Shown: positions 26,952-36,934, counted from the first letter of the stretch. The stretch is DNA of 64,000 bases from Pseudanabaena sp. (GCA_003249035.1 QBMK01000009.1:49262-113261), one strand, 5' to 3'. Translations and numbers: made by a program. Notes: generated by a model not told the origin, from the letters alone.

Positions 26952-28511
26952 ATGAAACCCCTTGCGCTTTTGAGTGTTTCTGACAAAACAGGACTATTAG
27001 ACCTTGCCCGCGAACTATCGACTACCTATAACTTTCAACTAATTAGTAGTGGTGGAACTGCCAAGGCACTCAAAGCGGCTGAGCTTGAAGTTATCAAGGT
27101 TTCCGACTATACAGGCGCACCTGAGATTTTAGGTGGACGAGTGAAAACCCTGCATCCACGCATCCATGGCGGTATTCTCGCAAGACTCGAACTACCTGAA
27201 CACCAGCAAGACTTAGCTGATAATGAGATTCAACCAATTCGGATTGTGGTGGTTAACCTCTATCCATTTACGGAAACGATCGCAAAGCCCAATGTCACCC
27301 TCGAAGATGCGATCGAGAATATTGATATTGGTGGGCCAACACTAATTCGCGCCTCGGCTAAGAATTATAATCATGTCGCTGTATTGTCTAGCCCTAGCCA
27401 ATATCCAGAATTTCTGGATGAGCTAAAAGCAAATAATGGAGAAACAACCTTAGAGTTTCGCAAAAAACTAGCGATCGCAGCTTTTCAACATACACAGTCC
27501 TACGACAAAGCGATCGCCGATTATTTGGAAAAAGAACAGAAGGCAGCACTGGGGTTACCCAATACGCTCTCTTCTTCCTATACTTTGCTATGTAATAATC
27601 CTAAACCTTTACGTTATGGCGAAAATCCTCATCAACCCGCCACATGGTATCAAGTTGGCGCAACACCCAAAGGTTGGTCAGCCGCGCAACAACTACAAGG
27701 GAAAGAACTCAGTTTCAATAACTTACTCGATCTCGAAGCCGCACGAAGTATCATCGCTGAATTTAGTGACGATCTCCCCTGTGCGGTAATCATTAAGCAC
27801 AACAATCCTTGCGGAGTTGCGATCGCACCTACTATTGCCGAAGCTTATCAAAAAGCTTTTGAAGCAGATTCTACTTCTGCTTTTGGTGGTATAGTCGCTC
27901 TCAATCGTCCAATTGACGAAGAGACTGCGCTGCTCTTAAATAAAACGTTTTTAGAATGTGTAGTTGCGACCGCCTGTGTACCCAGTGTGGCGATAATTCT
28001 AGGGAAAAAGCAAAACTTGCGAGTGCTAGTTCTATCCGATCTTAAGCATGGTTCACATGAAACGGTGAAAACAATTTCTGGAGGGATGTTAGTCCAAAAG
28101 TCTGATGATGAAGCAGTTAATCCTGATGCATGGAAAGTTGTGACCGAAAAGCAGCCAACTCCAGAACAGTTGCAGGAGTTAATTTTTGCTTGGAAAATTA
28201 GTCGCCATGTCAAATCCAATGCGATCGCTATTACAAAAGACTGCACCACGATTGGCATTGGTGCTGGTCAAATGAATCGTGTTGGCTCAATCAAAATTGC
28301 GCTAGATCAAGCAGGTCAGAAGGTGAAAGGAGCTTTCCTTGCTAGTGATGGCTTTTTCCCGTTTGATGACTCTGTGCGAACAGCGGCTGCCGCAGGAATT
28401 ATTGCGATCGCACAGCCCGGTGGAAGTATGCGCGATGCCGATTCGATCAAAGCTGCTGACGAGCTTGGCTTGATTATGGTATTTACTGGCGTTCGCCACT
28501 TCTTACATTAA
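26952..28511 (+). CDS. purH: AICAR transformylase / IMP cyclohydrolase
   Basis: Catalyses the last two steps of IMP synthesis. The N-terminal cyclohydrolase domain has LLSVSDKTGLLDLAREL, GRVKTLHPRIHGGIL and DIGGPTLIRASAKN. The C-terminal transformylase has LRYGENPHQPA, KHNNPCGVAIA, AFGGIVALNR and KSNAIAI. About 519 residues from ATG 26952. An in-frame ATG lies at 26940, but GGAG at 26942-26945 sits six bases before 26952, so the second ATG is preferred. Monocistronic. Confidence 0.95.
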   Translation: MKPLALLSVSDKTGLLDLARELSTTYNFQLISSGGTAKALKAAELEVIKVSDYTGAPEILGGRVKTLHPRIHGGILARLELPEHQQDLADNEIQPIRIVVVNLYPFTETIAKPNVTLEDAIENIDIGGPTLIRASAKNYNHVAVLSSPSQYPEFLDELKANNGETTLEFRKKLAIAAFQHTQSYDKAIADYLEKEQKAALGLPNTLSSSYTLLCNNPKPLRYGENPHQPATWYQVGATPKGWSAAQQLQGKELSFNNLLDLEAARSIIAEFSDDLPCAVIIKHNNPCGVAIAPTIAEAYQKAFEADSTSAFGGIVALNRPIDEETALLLNKTFLECVVATACVPSVAIILGKKQNLRVLVLSDLKHGSHETVKTISGGMLVQKSDDEAVNPDAWKVVTEKQPTPEQLQELIFAWKISRHVKSNAIAITKDCTTIGIGAGQMNRVGSIKIALDQAGQKVKGAFLASDGFFPFDDSVRTAAAAGIIAIAQPGGSMRDADSIKAADELGLIMVFTGVRHFLH

Positions 28512-28514
28512 ACA

Positions 28515-28552
28515 AAAAAGTAGGGGCAATTCATGAATTGCCCCTACTTTTT
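28515..28552. terminator. Bidirectional terminator between purH and the sensor kinase
   Basis: AAAAAGTAGGGGCAATTC and its exact complement with a 2-nt loop, followed by T-runs on both strands. It lies between convergent genes and fits a shared terminator. Confidence 0.8.
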
Positions 28553-28573
28553 GAACGACAGAGAAGCTTCTTT

Positions 28574-31500
28574 CTATTGGTCGGCAATTAACAAAAAGCG
28601 AATATGTTCCATGCCTTGCTCAGCACGTAGAGATTGCACTTGATCAGCTAATTTTGTACTAGCGATGATCACATCTGGCTGAGAAGCGATCGCATTAGCT
28701 CGCAAATCATCTTGAGGATTAATTTTAGAAGGTAAAAAGCCTTGATTCTGCAACATTTCCATCAGTAGATCGATAGAACCAAAATTGTCATCCACTACCA
28801 AAATCTTTTTGCCGGTAGATGCCTTGCTAGATAGAAGAATATCCACTTCTCTCAACAATAGCACCATATCTAGGGGCTTAGTCACATAACTATCAATACC
28901 TAAATGGAGACCTTTAGCTTTGTCATCTAATACTGAGACAATAATAATGGGAATATCCAAAGTCGCAGGATCGGATTTGAGAATCGCCGCCACATCATAA
29001 CCACTAATACCATCCATAACAATATCAAGGGTAATCAGATCAGGACGACTTTCACGCACTTGGGTAATTGCCTCTTGTCCATTTCCTGCCTCTCGCACAG
29101 TATATCCTTTAGCTTCCAACTCCTGTCTGAGTAGGTTGCGAATACTTGCATCATCATCAATGACTAAAATGTTTTTGGGGGAATCTATCAAACTCTGACC
29201 ATTAGATTGGGCTTGGCTTTCTGCCCCCCCTCTTTTTTTGAGTTGCTCAATCAAAATTTCAAAATTAATTAACGGAATTTCATTTTCAGTATTGATTGGA
29301 AGGGTAAAGGAGAATGTACTACCCTTACCAACTTCACTCTCCACCCAGATCTTCCCACCGTGATGAGCAATGATTTCCTTGGAAATTGGTAGCCCAAGCC
29401 CTGTTCCTTGTGGCTTATCGGTCAGAGTATCGCCAACTTGCTTAAACTTTTCAAATACCTTGGGCTGATCTGACTCAGAAATACCAACACCTTGATCGAC
29501 AACACTAACAAGAATGAATTGATTATCTTGCCTAACGCGACAGGTTATGCTTCCTTGATCTGTAAACTTTACCGCATTAGAAATAAGATTAATCACAACT
29601 TGGATCAGTCGATCTTTATCTCCAAAAACATCTGGCAAATCGGCTTCAATCTCTCGCACTGGCAATAATCCTTTCTGTTCAAAGAGAGCCGAAGTTGCTG
29701 AAAAAGCACGATCAATTACTTCGTTAATTGCCAAGGGTTTCATATCCCATTGCATTTTACCAGCTTCAATTTTGGCGACATCTAGAACTTCGTTAATCAA
29801 CTTGGTAAGGCGAGTTCCCTCAGATACGATGATTTCAAGATTTTCGCTTACTTGCCGCACACTACGATTCACTTTCTTATCTTCAGTTTGAATCATCGGA
29901 AAGATCGACTCTTCTAGCTTTTTCTGAATTAATTTCGCAAAGCCAAGTACTGAAGTAAGTGGTGTGCGCAATTCATGGGATACGGTTGAGATGAAATCTG
30001 TTTTCATCCGGTCTACTTCTTTTTCGGCAGTAATATCACGAATTAGAATTACAGTACCTAAATAATGCGTTTCTAAATCCGATGTATTCATTTCACTAAC
30101 TTCCTTAATGACGAAGGTCTCATCGACACCTCCGCCTCGGACTACATCACCAAACCAAGCCGATCCCTCAACTTCTCTGTAGATTGAAGTTGCAACTGCC
30201 TTTCCAATCCGGCGATCAGGTAGAGGAAACTCTTCGCTAAAGACATGTTTAGGATTCTCTCTAGTACTCGTAACTAGATGTGCGATCGCCTCATCTTTAA
30301 ATATTTCTTGATAACTCTTAGCCATAGAGATAGCTTTACTACTTACGCCAATCATGCCGGCTAGAGCTGGATTAAACTGGGTGATCTCATCATCACTATT
30401 AACGACCACTAATCCATCTACCATGTTGTCAATGATTGCTTTAATTTCGCTGGTGCGCTGTTCGACTTTCTGTTCCAAAGTACGACTGTAATCAGCTAAC
30501 TGTTCACCTGAAGTTTTCAATTGAGATGTCATTTGATTAAAAGCGACAGCCAAAATCCCAATTTCATCTTCAGTTAATACGGGAGCTTGTGAATCGAGGT
30601 TACCACTAGAAACTTGGTTTGCTGCATCAGCGATCGCTAAAATTGGCTGAGAAATCCGCCTAGCGATCAAATACACTGCTGTTAATAGGATTCCTGCGGA
30701 GCTTAATCCAATCAGCAAAATATCTCGAGTAAGGCGCTCAGAAGGTTCAAAAGCTTCAGACTGCGCTATTTCTGCAATTAAAGCCAGATTTAGATTGTCA
30801 ATCCAAATATAACTTCCTAAAACAGGCGTATTTTTGTAGTTTTTGTACAGTCCTTCACCATCCTTGCCTAGAGCGGCTGCGGCAATACCATCACTTTTAA
30901 TATCTTTCGCAAGTTCCTGTTTATCTGCTCCTGCCCCTGAAATCAGAACATTTCTAGCAGCTAATCTTCCTACCAAATACGTTTCGCCGCTAGTACCTAG
31001 TCCCGTCCTTTCACGAATGATATCATCTACTCCTTGTAGATCTAGATCGACCGCTATCACGCCAATTCGATCGCCAGATCTATTGGTTAGAGGAGCGGCA
31101 AAAGTCATTGCTGCCTTACCAGTGATAGGTGAGATATAGAAATTTGGAACAATGATCCGAGATTGGTCGCGAGTGAAGTAAGTAGTGGTATTACCGAGTG
31201 GTTGATATTTTCCTTCTTTCTGTTTATCCGTCGAAACAATTGTAATCCCGTTATTTGTCAGAATTGAAATTTGACGAATATTTGGTTTTACTGAAGATAT
31301 ATCCGTCATAAATCTCTGTAGCGCTTCGACGGCAGCTTTAAATTCTGGGGATTCTCGATCTTTTGTAAAAGCTACTTCAGAATTTAAGATAAAATCTGGC
31401 AACTGAGTCATCAATATCACATCACGACGTTGATTATCAACCCATTGATTAACCTGTGCTTCCTTTAGTGATGTCGCGACAGCTAAGCGATCAATTACCG

Positions 31501-31627
31501 ATTTTTTAAGGGCATCACGACTGCGCGTATTGGCACTCAAAGCGACTACTAAAACTGTAACAATCGACAGAACCGAAAAATATGCCACAAGTTGCAGCAG
31601 CAGACGTTTCTTAAATATGTTGATCAT
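28574..31627 (-). CDS. Hybrid sensor histidine kinase (Cache-HAMP-PAS-HisKA-HATPase-REC)
   Basis: 1017 residues. TM1 at about 10-30; an extracytoplasmic Cache-type sensor (about 35-285) with TFAAPLTNRSGDRIGVIAVD; TM2 near 300-322; HAMP about 325-378; PAS about 390-540. HisKA has the phospho-His in STVSHELRTPLT (near 556). The ATPase domain has NLISNAVKFTD, DQGVGI and GTGLGLPI. A receiver domain (about 805-915) carries DDD and the Asp in LITLDIVMDG. A second receiver-like domain (about 930-1017) begins KKILVVDDN but reads DVIIASTK where the phosphoacceptor Asp should be. Likely senses a small extracellular ligand. Last gene of a same-strand run that begins at 37384. Confidence 0.92.
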   Translation of the reverse strand: MINIFKKRLLLQLVAYFSVLSIVTVLVVALSANTRSRDALKKSVIDRLAVATSLKEAQVNQWVDNQRRDVILMTQLPDFILNSEVAFTKDRESPEFKAAVEALQRFMTDISSVKPNIRQISILTNNGITIVSTDKQKEGKYQPLGNTTTYFTRDQSRIIVPNFYISPITGKAAMTFAAPLTNRSGDRIGVIAVDLDLQGVDDIIRERTGLGTSGETYLVGRLAARNVLISGAGADKQELAKDIKSDGIAAAALGKDGEGLYKNYKNTPVLGSYIWIDNLNLALIAEIAQSEAFEPSERLTRDILLIGLSSAGILLTAVYLIARRISQPILAIADAANQVSSGNLDSQAPVLTEDEIGILAVAFNQMTSQLKTSGEQLADYSRTLEQKVEQRTSEIKAIIDNMVDGLVVVNSDDEITQFNPALAGMIGVSSKAISMAKSYQEIFKDEAIAHLVTSTRENPKHVFSEEFPLPDRRIGKAVATSIYREVEGSAWFGDVVRGGGVDETFVIKEVSEMNTSDLETHYLGTVILIRDITAEKEVDRMKTDFISTVSHELRTPLTSVLGFAKLIQKKLEESIFPMIQTEDKKVNRSVRQVSENLEIIVSEGTRLTKLINEVLDVAKIEAGKMQWDMKPLAINEVIDRAFSATSALFEQKGLLPVREIEADLPDVFGDKDRLIQVVINLISNAVKFTDQGSITCRVRQDNQFILVSVVDQGVGISESDQPKVFEKFKQVGDTLTDKPQGTGLGLPISKEIIAHHGGKIWVESEVGKGSTFSFTLPINTENEIPLINFEILIEQLKKRGGAESQAQSNGQSLIDSPKNILVIDDDASIRNLLRQELEAKGYTVREAGNGQEAITQVRESRPDLITLDIVMDGISGYDVAAILKSDPATLDIPIIIVSVLDDKAKGLHLGIDSYVTKPLDMVLLLREVDILLSSKASTGKKILVVDDNFGSIDLLMEMLQNQGFLPSKINPQDDLRANAIASQPDVIIASTKLADQVQSLRAEQGMEHIRFLLIADQ

Positions 31628-31697
31628 CTTCTATACTCACTTTACTAACTTCGATGTGGAGATTTCTCTATGAGAATTTCATTGTTTATCACTCCAA

Positions 31698-33107
31698 TTA
31701 TTTCCACTGAGTGAAAATAGTCTTGATTTGGGCGATCGCAGCGTCGGCAGCTTGTTCAGGCGAATTTTTGCCAGAAGCAACTGACTTGATCGCTTGTCCC
31801 CATATTCTTTGAGAACCTACTTCTGAATAAGCGGGATTCAGAGCTGTATAAAAAGAACTAGTATTTTGGAATTGCTTGGTTGTTACCAAAATATGTGGAT
31901 CTTTGGAATCCCTAAAGAAAGGATCTTCTAATAATTTTGGCATAGTCGGGAAATACCTTCCCCCTGCGCCTTTTAAATAGGTGAGTAAATTATTAGGTTG
32001 GATAATATATGACATCAAACTTTTTGCAAGCGCTTGCCTTTCTTTTTCCTTAGCAATATCTTCTTTAGTTTCTTGAACATTAGGGGCAGCAAATATAACC
32101 GCCTGTTTTACCGCTACTAAATGACTAAGTGGCTTGCCATCAGCTGCGAGCGGCCATTCTGTAGTCACTAATTTTTTGTTGTAGACCTCTTGATCGAACT
32201 GCTGGGAAGCTGGAATTGACAATCCTGGGTTTGCAGTCATGAATGAGTTGCGGCTAAGAAACACCTGATTGTTGTCAGCATCTGTCCATTGCAAAGCATT
32301 AGGAGGCACATGTTTACTCAGATAGAATCCAGTATATTTTGTCAATGCTGCGATAATTCCTTCGCGGTTTTTAGGATCCTCAGATCTTAGTTGCCCATTA
32401 TCATCTAATAACTTTACTCCATAAGCTGTGAGAAATTGCTCAAACATAAAAATCACATCTGTCGCCTCTGTAGACATTGGTAACGCAATACCATAGATGT
32501 CTTTTTTTCCTCTATTATTGGCTCGGTCTTGAGCTTTTTCCCAAAATGTCCAAAAACCATCCCAATCTTTAGGAATATTTGTATCACTCAACCCCACATC
32601 AACAAGCAAATCTCGCCAATAATGCATACCGGCAGATAGTTGGGCGATCGGTACGGCATAGTAAGCAGGATTAGGATTTTGACTGTTTTTATAAGCAACA
32701 GCTTTAAGAGCGATCGGGCTAAATAAATTTTTGACAGGTTCTATAACATCAGAAACATCTACTAACTTATTCTGCCAAGCTAATTTTGGGTAAAGAAAAA
32801 ACTCAGCGGTATTACTAAACAAAATGTCGGGAGGATTACCGTTATTAAGAGCATTTTCAGCATCTCGGTTGATCGCTCCATCATTATAAAATGTGATTTC
32901 CACCTTAACATTATTCTTCTTTTCCCATTCCGCCACAATTTGTGAAAGTGCTTCCGTTTCGGCAGGATAAAAGCTTTGAATCCACCAAACCCGAAACTTG
33001 GAACTTTTTTCGAGCGGTCGATAATTTAAAACGGTGGAATCACTACAGGCAGCCAAACCCAACCCGGCCAAAGATAGAGATAACTGATTAAACTGACGAC
33101 GGCGCAT
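31698..33107 (-). CDS. Sugar-type ABC transporter solute-binding lipoprotein
   Basis: 469 residues. The N-terminus MRRRQFNQLSLSLAGLG with LAACSD is a lipoprotein signal with an RRR-type (possibly Tat) start. The mature part is a family-1 (MalE-like) binding protein: VEITFYNDG, NGNPPDILFSNTAEF and AVKQAVIFAAPNVQ. It would capture a carbohydrate or polyol for an ABC importer, but no permease or ATPase is adjacent. A MalF-type permease gene lies at the right window edge. ATG start, 85 bp after the HAD gene and 70 bp before the sensor kinase. Confidence 0.85.
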   Translation of the reverse strand: MRRRQFNQLSLSLAGLGLAACSDSTVLNYRPLEKSSKFRVWWIQSFYPAETEALSQIVAEWEKKNNVKVEITFYNDGAINRDAENALNNGNPPDILFSNTAEFFLYPKLAWQNKLVDVSDVIEPVKNLFSPIALKAVAYKNSQNPNPAYYAVPIAQLSAGMHYWRDLLVDVGLSDTNIPKDWDGFWTFWEKAQDRANNRGKKDIYGIALPMSTEATDVIFMFEQFLTAYGVKLLDDNGQLRSEDPKNREGIIAALTKYTGFYLSKHVPPNALQWTDADNNQVFLSRNSFMTANPGLSIPASQQFDQEVYNKKLVTTEWPLAADGKPLSHLVAVKQAVIFAAPNVQETKEDIAKEKERQALAKSLMSYIIQPNNLLTYLKGAGGRYFPTMPKLLEDPFFRDSKDPHILVTTKQFQNTSSFYTALNPAYSEVGSQRIWGQAIKSVASGKNSPEQAADAAIAQIKTIFTQWK

Positions 33108-33157
33108 AGATTTTTAAGATTAAAACGATAAAGCAAAACTAGAAATTTTAGGGCTCC

Positions 33158-33182
33158 GTGCACGACACAAAAGGTCGCGCAC
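33158..33182. repeat. Small imperfect hairpin between HAD and binding-protein genes
   Basis: GTGCACGAC pairs with GTCGCGCAC with one mismatch around a 7-nt loop. May attenuate or process the mRNA between the two genes; weak evidence. Confidence 0.3.
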
Positions 33183-33192
33183 ACCTTGTATT

Positions 33193-33870
33193 CTATATGA
33201 CGAGTTCAACTAAGTCTGGCAAAACGACTGTCCATACTGGGAAAGGATAAGTTTCAGGATATTGCAACACTCTGCCTATAAATTTTACACCCGCAGCGAT
33301 CGCACCTTCGTAATCAGCGATCGCATCGCCAACCATCAATACAAGATCTGGATCAAAATCGTGCTTCGACAAAATACATTGAATAATATCTCCTTTTTTA
33401 GCTGGAGAACCATGCAGAGAAACAAAATAGTGTGCCATATTTCGTCTTGAAACAATGCGCTTCAACTCTTGATCTGGAGTTCCTGAAGCCACAAATAGGG
33501 GGATAGACTGATAATTGCTTTCTAAAAACTCATAGGCTCCTGACACGTAGACCGCATCAACTACCGCATCTTCGACATATTGCGAAAAGCGATCGCCTAG
33601 TCGGATCTCCTCCTCTTTAGTTAAGTCTTTGCCAAGCAAAACCTCATGGTAATAACGAAACTTGTCAAATCGCGATACTCCTCCATGAAGCAGATGATAG
33701 GCTTTCACCTGCTCCACAATGCGATCGCCATATTCGGCATACAAAGCCCCAAAAGCTTGGGTTTTGACATCCACAGACTCAACTAGGACTCCATCAAAAT
33801 CAAACACGATCGCATCATATCTCTTAGGGATATTTTTAGCTATAATTTCGGTCATTGTATTTTGGCTCAC
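33193..33870 (-). CDS. HAD-superfamily phosphatase/phosphomutase-like hydrolase
   Basis: 225 residues. Motif I DFDGVLVES, motif II FVASGTPDQE, motif III Lys in SPAKKGD, and motif IV GDAIADYEGA define a HAD subfamily IA enzyme with a helical cap (LLHGGVSRFDKFRYYHEVLL). It removes phosphate from a small metabolite; the substrate is not predictable. The GTG start at 33870 overlaps the dehydrogenase stop (GTGA), pointing to coupled translation. An internal ATG at 33855 is an alternative. Confidence 0.85.
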   Translation of the reverse strand: MSQNTMTEIIAKNIPKRYDAIVFDFDGVLVESVDVKTQAFGALYAEYGDRIVEQVKAYHLLHGGVSRFDKFRYYHEVLLGKDLTKEEEIRLGDRFSQYVEDAVVDAVYVSGAYEFLESNYQSIPLFVASGTPDQELKRIVSRRNMAHYFVSLHGSPAKKGDIIQCILSKHDFDPDLVLMVGDAIADYEGAIAAGVKFIGRVLQYPETYPFPVWTVVLPDLVELVI

Positions 33871-34805
33871 TTTGCTAAACCAAGATTTACGAGACTGTCA
33901 AATAGATTTTGAGCGGCTTCCTGTTCCATTTGACCTCTGGCTTCCTTAGCATAGGAACCCATGTGTGGTGTCAAAATGACCTGAGGCAAAGTCCGGAGTT
34001 GACCAGAATATGGTTCTTCTTCAAACACATCAAGGGCCGCACCTGCCAAATGTCCTGAAACTATTGCCTCATACAAAGCTTGTTCGTCAACTAGCCCACC
34101 CCTAGAAGTATTGATTAAAACGCTCCCTGGCTGCATCTTATTGATAAAATCACGATTAACTATATGATGATTGTCTTTGTTGTAGGGAATATGGAGTGTG
34201 ATTACATTTGAACGTGCGATAAATTCATCTAAAGAAGAGATACAAACTGTATCCGCGAATAGCGAATCATCACGAAAAATGTCATAGGCAATTCTTTTTG
34301 CCCCAAAAGCTTTCAAAATCTGTCCGACTCGATTACCAACTCTTCCATACCCCAACAGTCCAACTACTTGAGAGGCAAGTAATTTCCCCATCAAAGGACT
34401 CCATGTTCCTTCACGCAAGATGCGATCGGCTTCAGCAGTGCGCCTCAACAGGGAAAGGATCAGGCTCACAGCCAACTCTGCCACAGCAATTACAGGGGCT
34501 GTAGGGGTAATATGTACTGGTATCCCCAACTCTTCTGCTGCTACTAAATCAACGCTATCGGTTCCAATTCCACATCGAGAAATTACCTTGAGGGATTTAG
34601 TAGATGTTAAAACATTCCGAGTTAGCGGCTCAACTCCAGCAATCATCCCAACGACATCACCAGTCAGAAGCTCTAAAACCTCTGACTCTTTTAGCTTTCT
34701 CCCATAGGGATTTAAAACAATTTCAAAGCCTTGAGATTGGAGGCTCTGCAATACCTGATTGCTTTTTACATCAAAAGACGAAGTACTAATAAGTAGTTTA
34801 GGCAT
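33867..34805 (-). CDS. D-isomer-specific 2-hydroxyacid dehydrogenase (phosphoglycerate dehydrogenase-like)
   Basis: 312 residues, NAD-dependent. The Rossmann motif is GLLGYGRVGNRVG. Catalytic Arg lies in INTSRGGLVDE, Glu in LDVFEEEPY, His in LTPHMGSYA. It lacks the C-terminal regulatory domains of true SerA, so it likely acts on a specialised 2-hydroxy or 2-keto acid. ATG start. Stop overlaps the HAD gene start by four bases, suggesting consecutive steps in one pathway. Confidence 0.88.
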   Translation of the reverse strand: MPKLLISTSSFDVKSNQVLQSLQSQGFEIVLNPYGRKLKESEVLELLTGDVVGMIAGVEPLTRNVLTSTKSLKVISRCGIGTDSVDLVAAEELGIPVHITPTAPVIAVAELAVSLILSLLRRTAEADRILREGTWSPLMGKLLASQVVGLLGYGRVGNRVGQILKAFGAKRIAYDIFRDDSLFADTVCISSLDEFIARSNVITLHIPYNKDNHHIVNRDFINKMQPGSVLINTSRGGLVDEQALYEAIVSGHLAGAALDVFEEEPYSGQLRTLPQVILTPHMGSYAKEARGQMEQEAAQNLFDSLVNLGLAK

Positions 34806-34973
34806 ATTTTTATTGGTTCCTAGGTTGACTTTATCAATTCTGCCAAGAATTTCTCAGCAAGTCTATATAACATTTCAGATGTACTCAACTATTTCTTATG
34901 CAGAGCTTAGTGAAAATTAAAGTATTTTGTTACAGCTTATAAAAAACCACTTAAACTAGGCTGGACATAGTTC

Positions 34974-35999
34974 CTAAGAAAATAGCCATAACCAAATAGG
35001 AATAGTAAACAGTAAAAGAACTACACCAAAAGCTAGGGTAGTAACAGTTAAATCGCGATCCAGATTGTAAGCTTGAGCAATTACAAGAGTCGAAAAAGCT
35101 GGGGGCATGCCCATCTGTAAAACCATCGCCATCCGAGGTTCTCCTGTCACGCCAAAAAACATCAGCCCTGTTCCTACTACCAGTGGGGTAAGCAGCATCT
35201 TGATTGATAGACAAGTAAGAGCTTTCTTAACATTACGTAGGGTTTTTAACTGGCTTAGCTGCATCCCAATCATTACCAATGACAGAGTTACAGTTGTCCA
35301 TGCGATCGTGTTCATCCCATCCGAAATTGCTGAAGGCAGAGGAACAAATCTCATTCCTACTCCAATCGGCAAGCTCCATAATGCAGGAGTCTTTGCCATT
35401 GATACAAATGGATTCGGCTTCTTTTGATTACTAGAAGTGCTGCCATAACGACTAGCTAGAGCAATTCCGACAGAATATGCGGCGATCGTGGAGCCGATCA
35501 GATCGTAAAACAGCGACCAAGCAAAATACTGTGGTCCCACTAGAGCAAGACTAACGGGATATCCCATAAAAGCAGTATTCCCCAATGTCATAGCAAGCAA
35601 GAAACTACCTTGAGTTGGCCCTGACCAAGCACTTTCTTTGTCTTCTATAGTTGTCCCCATACTTGGAGAGGTTTCAAGTTTTTTTTCTTTAGAAGTAATT
35701 CCTCTTGATAACTTACTAAATCTTTCGTCACTCACCCCAAGATCGATCCAAATCCATGCTAATCCTGCACCCACTAAAATCGCAACCCAAGCAGTAGCTG
35801 GGGCTATAACGATCCATCCCGACAGATTTGCTTGACGCAGGAAAGAGACAATACTGATGGGAACTCCCACAAACAGTAGAGCTTTACCAAGGTATGTAGT
35901 GAATATCTTTGGGAGAAGCTTGCCTAAGACATACCCCAAAAGCGTCCATCCAATTAACCTCACGTAGAGCATGACGAGAGGGTTTTCTAGCGTGAACAT
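34974..35999 (-). CDS. AEC-family (auxin efflux carrier-like) transporter
   Basis: 341 residues with about ten membrane segments in two bundles. GNTAFMGYPVSLALVGPQY and the C-terminal TGEPRMAMVLQMGMPPAFST match bacterial AEC carriers, which move organic acids or similar anions. ATG start. It sits between the SDR and dehydrogenase genes, so it may transport a substrate or product of that pathway. A frame at 34951-35214 on the same strand is a shadow. Confidence 0.85.
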   Translation of the reverse strand: MFTLENPLVMLYVRLIGWTLLGYVLGKLLPKIFTTYLGKALLFVGVPISIVSFLRQANLSGWIVIAPATAWVAILVGAGLAWIWIDLGVSDERFSKLSRGITSKEKKLETSPSMGTTIEDKESAWSGPTQGSFLLAMTLGNTAFMGYPVSLALVGPQYFAWSLFYDLIGSTIAAYSVGIALASRYGSTSSNQKKPNPFVSMAKTPALWSLPIGVGMRFVPLPSAISDGMNTIAWTTVTLSLVMIGMQLSQLKTLRNVKKALTCLSIKMLLTPLVVGTGLMFFGVTGEPRMAMVLQMGMPPAFSTLVIAQAYNLDRDLTVTTLAFGVVLLLFTIPIWLWLFS

Positions 36000-36047
36000 A
36001 AAATTTCAACCATAAGAAATAAATTAAAGCGACATTTTAGATTTTAG

Positions 36048-36084
36048 AGAATTGGTGGAGAGTCTTTGCTAATCCAACAATTCT
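36048..36084. repeat. Decayed hairpin repeat between SDR and AEC genes
   Basis: AGAATTGGTGGA pairs with TCCAACAATTCT (11 of 12). The flanks ATTTTAG and CTGGGTTTAT match those of the hairpin at 46733-46765, so it is a member of the same repeat set. Confidence 0.5.
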
Positions 36085-36097
36085 GGGTTTATGAATT

Positions 36098-36859
36098 TTA
36101 TAACTGTCCCCCATTTACATCAACGATCGCACCCGTCATATAGCTAGATAGTTGCGATGCTAGGAATAAAATTACATTTACTTGTTCTTCCATTGAGGCA
36201 ATTCTACCTAAAGGAATTGAATCAATTAACTTTTGTTCTGCTTCTGGTGGCAAAGTCGCCGCTAGCATCGGCGTGTAGGTTTGGCTGGGACAAATAGCAT
36301 TGACATTGATTTGAAAAGGGGCTAGCTCGTATGCAAGTTGCCTCGTAAAACCAATCGACCCTGCTTTAGATGCCACGTAATGAATGCCTGATAATTTACT
36401 CCGAAAATGTCCTGCGATCGAAGAGACATTGACGATTTTGCCACTTCGTTGTTGCTTCATAATTGGGACTACATGCTTGCAGCAAAGAAACTGACTGGTG
36501 AGATTTGTTGCCATGACTTTGTTCCAATCCTCAAGGGAAATATCCTCTATCTTGGCAATTTGATTAATCGATGCGTTATTGATCAGAATGTCAATTTGCC
36601 CATGTTTTTGGAAAACTGTGGCGATCGCAGTTTTAACTTGAGCTTCATCAGAAACATCACAGGAAAGTGACAATGCTGAATGACCCGTTGCATTTAATTC
36701 TGAAGCGATCGTCTCTGCGCCACTGCGGGAAAGGAACACAGTATGAGATCCGTAACTAGCGATCGCCTCAGCAACTGCCTGGCCGATGCCACTACTTGCC
36801 CCAGTAACAATTGCAACTTTTCCCTTAAAATCATGTGGGAATTCATGGGGCTTGGTCAT
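36098..36859 (-). CDS. Short-chain dehydrogenase/reductase (SDR)
   Basis: About 253 residues. The cofactor motif is VTGASSGIGQAVAEAIA; NNAS, the Ser in NVSSIAGH, and YVASK form the catalytic set; MTGAIVDVNGG ends the protein. Classical SDR, FabG-like in sequence but placed in the metabolic cluster, so probably a sugar or hydroxy-compound oxidoreductase. The frame opens at TTG 36871; ATG at 36859 (MTKPHEFPHDF) is preferred. Confidence 0.88.
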   Translation of the reverse strand: MTKPHEFPHDFKGKVAIVTGASSGIGQAVAEAIASYGSHTVFLSRSGAETIASELNATGHSALSLSCDVSDEAQVKTAIATVFQKHGQIDILINNASINQIAKIEDISLEDWNKVMATNLTSQFLCCKHVVPIMKQQRSGKIVNVSSIAGHFRSKLSGIHYVASKAGSIGFTRQLAYELAPFQINVNAICPSQTYTPMLAATLPPEAEQKLIDSIPLGRIASMEEQVNVILFLASQLSSYMTGAIVDVNGGQL

Positions 36860-36934
36860 AGGCTGAAACAACTAATTTAAATGATTTATGCGTAATGGAA
36901 GTGCCACGCTATGTGGGGGACGTCCATTACTTAT

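Noticed and set aside
34951-35214. 87-codon frame overlapping the AEC gene on the same strand
   Set aside because: A frame-shifted reading of the carrier's membrane helices; the carrier frame is longer and matches its family.
36860-36871. TTG start of the SDR gene
   Set aside because: ATG 36859 lies four codons later and gives a normal N-terminus.
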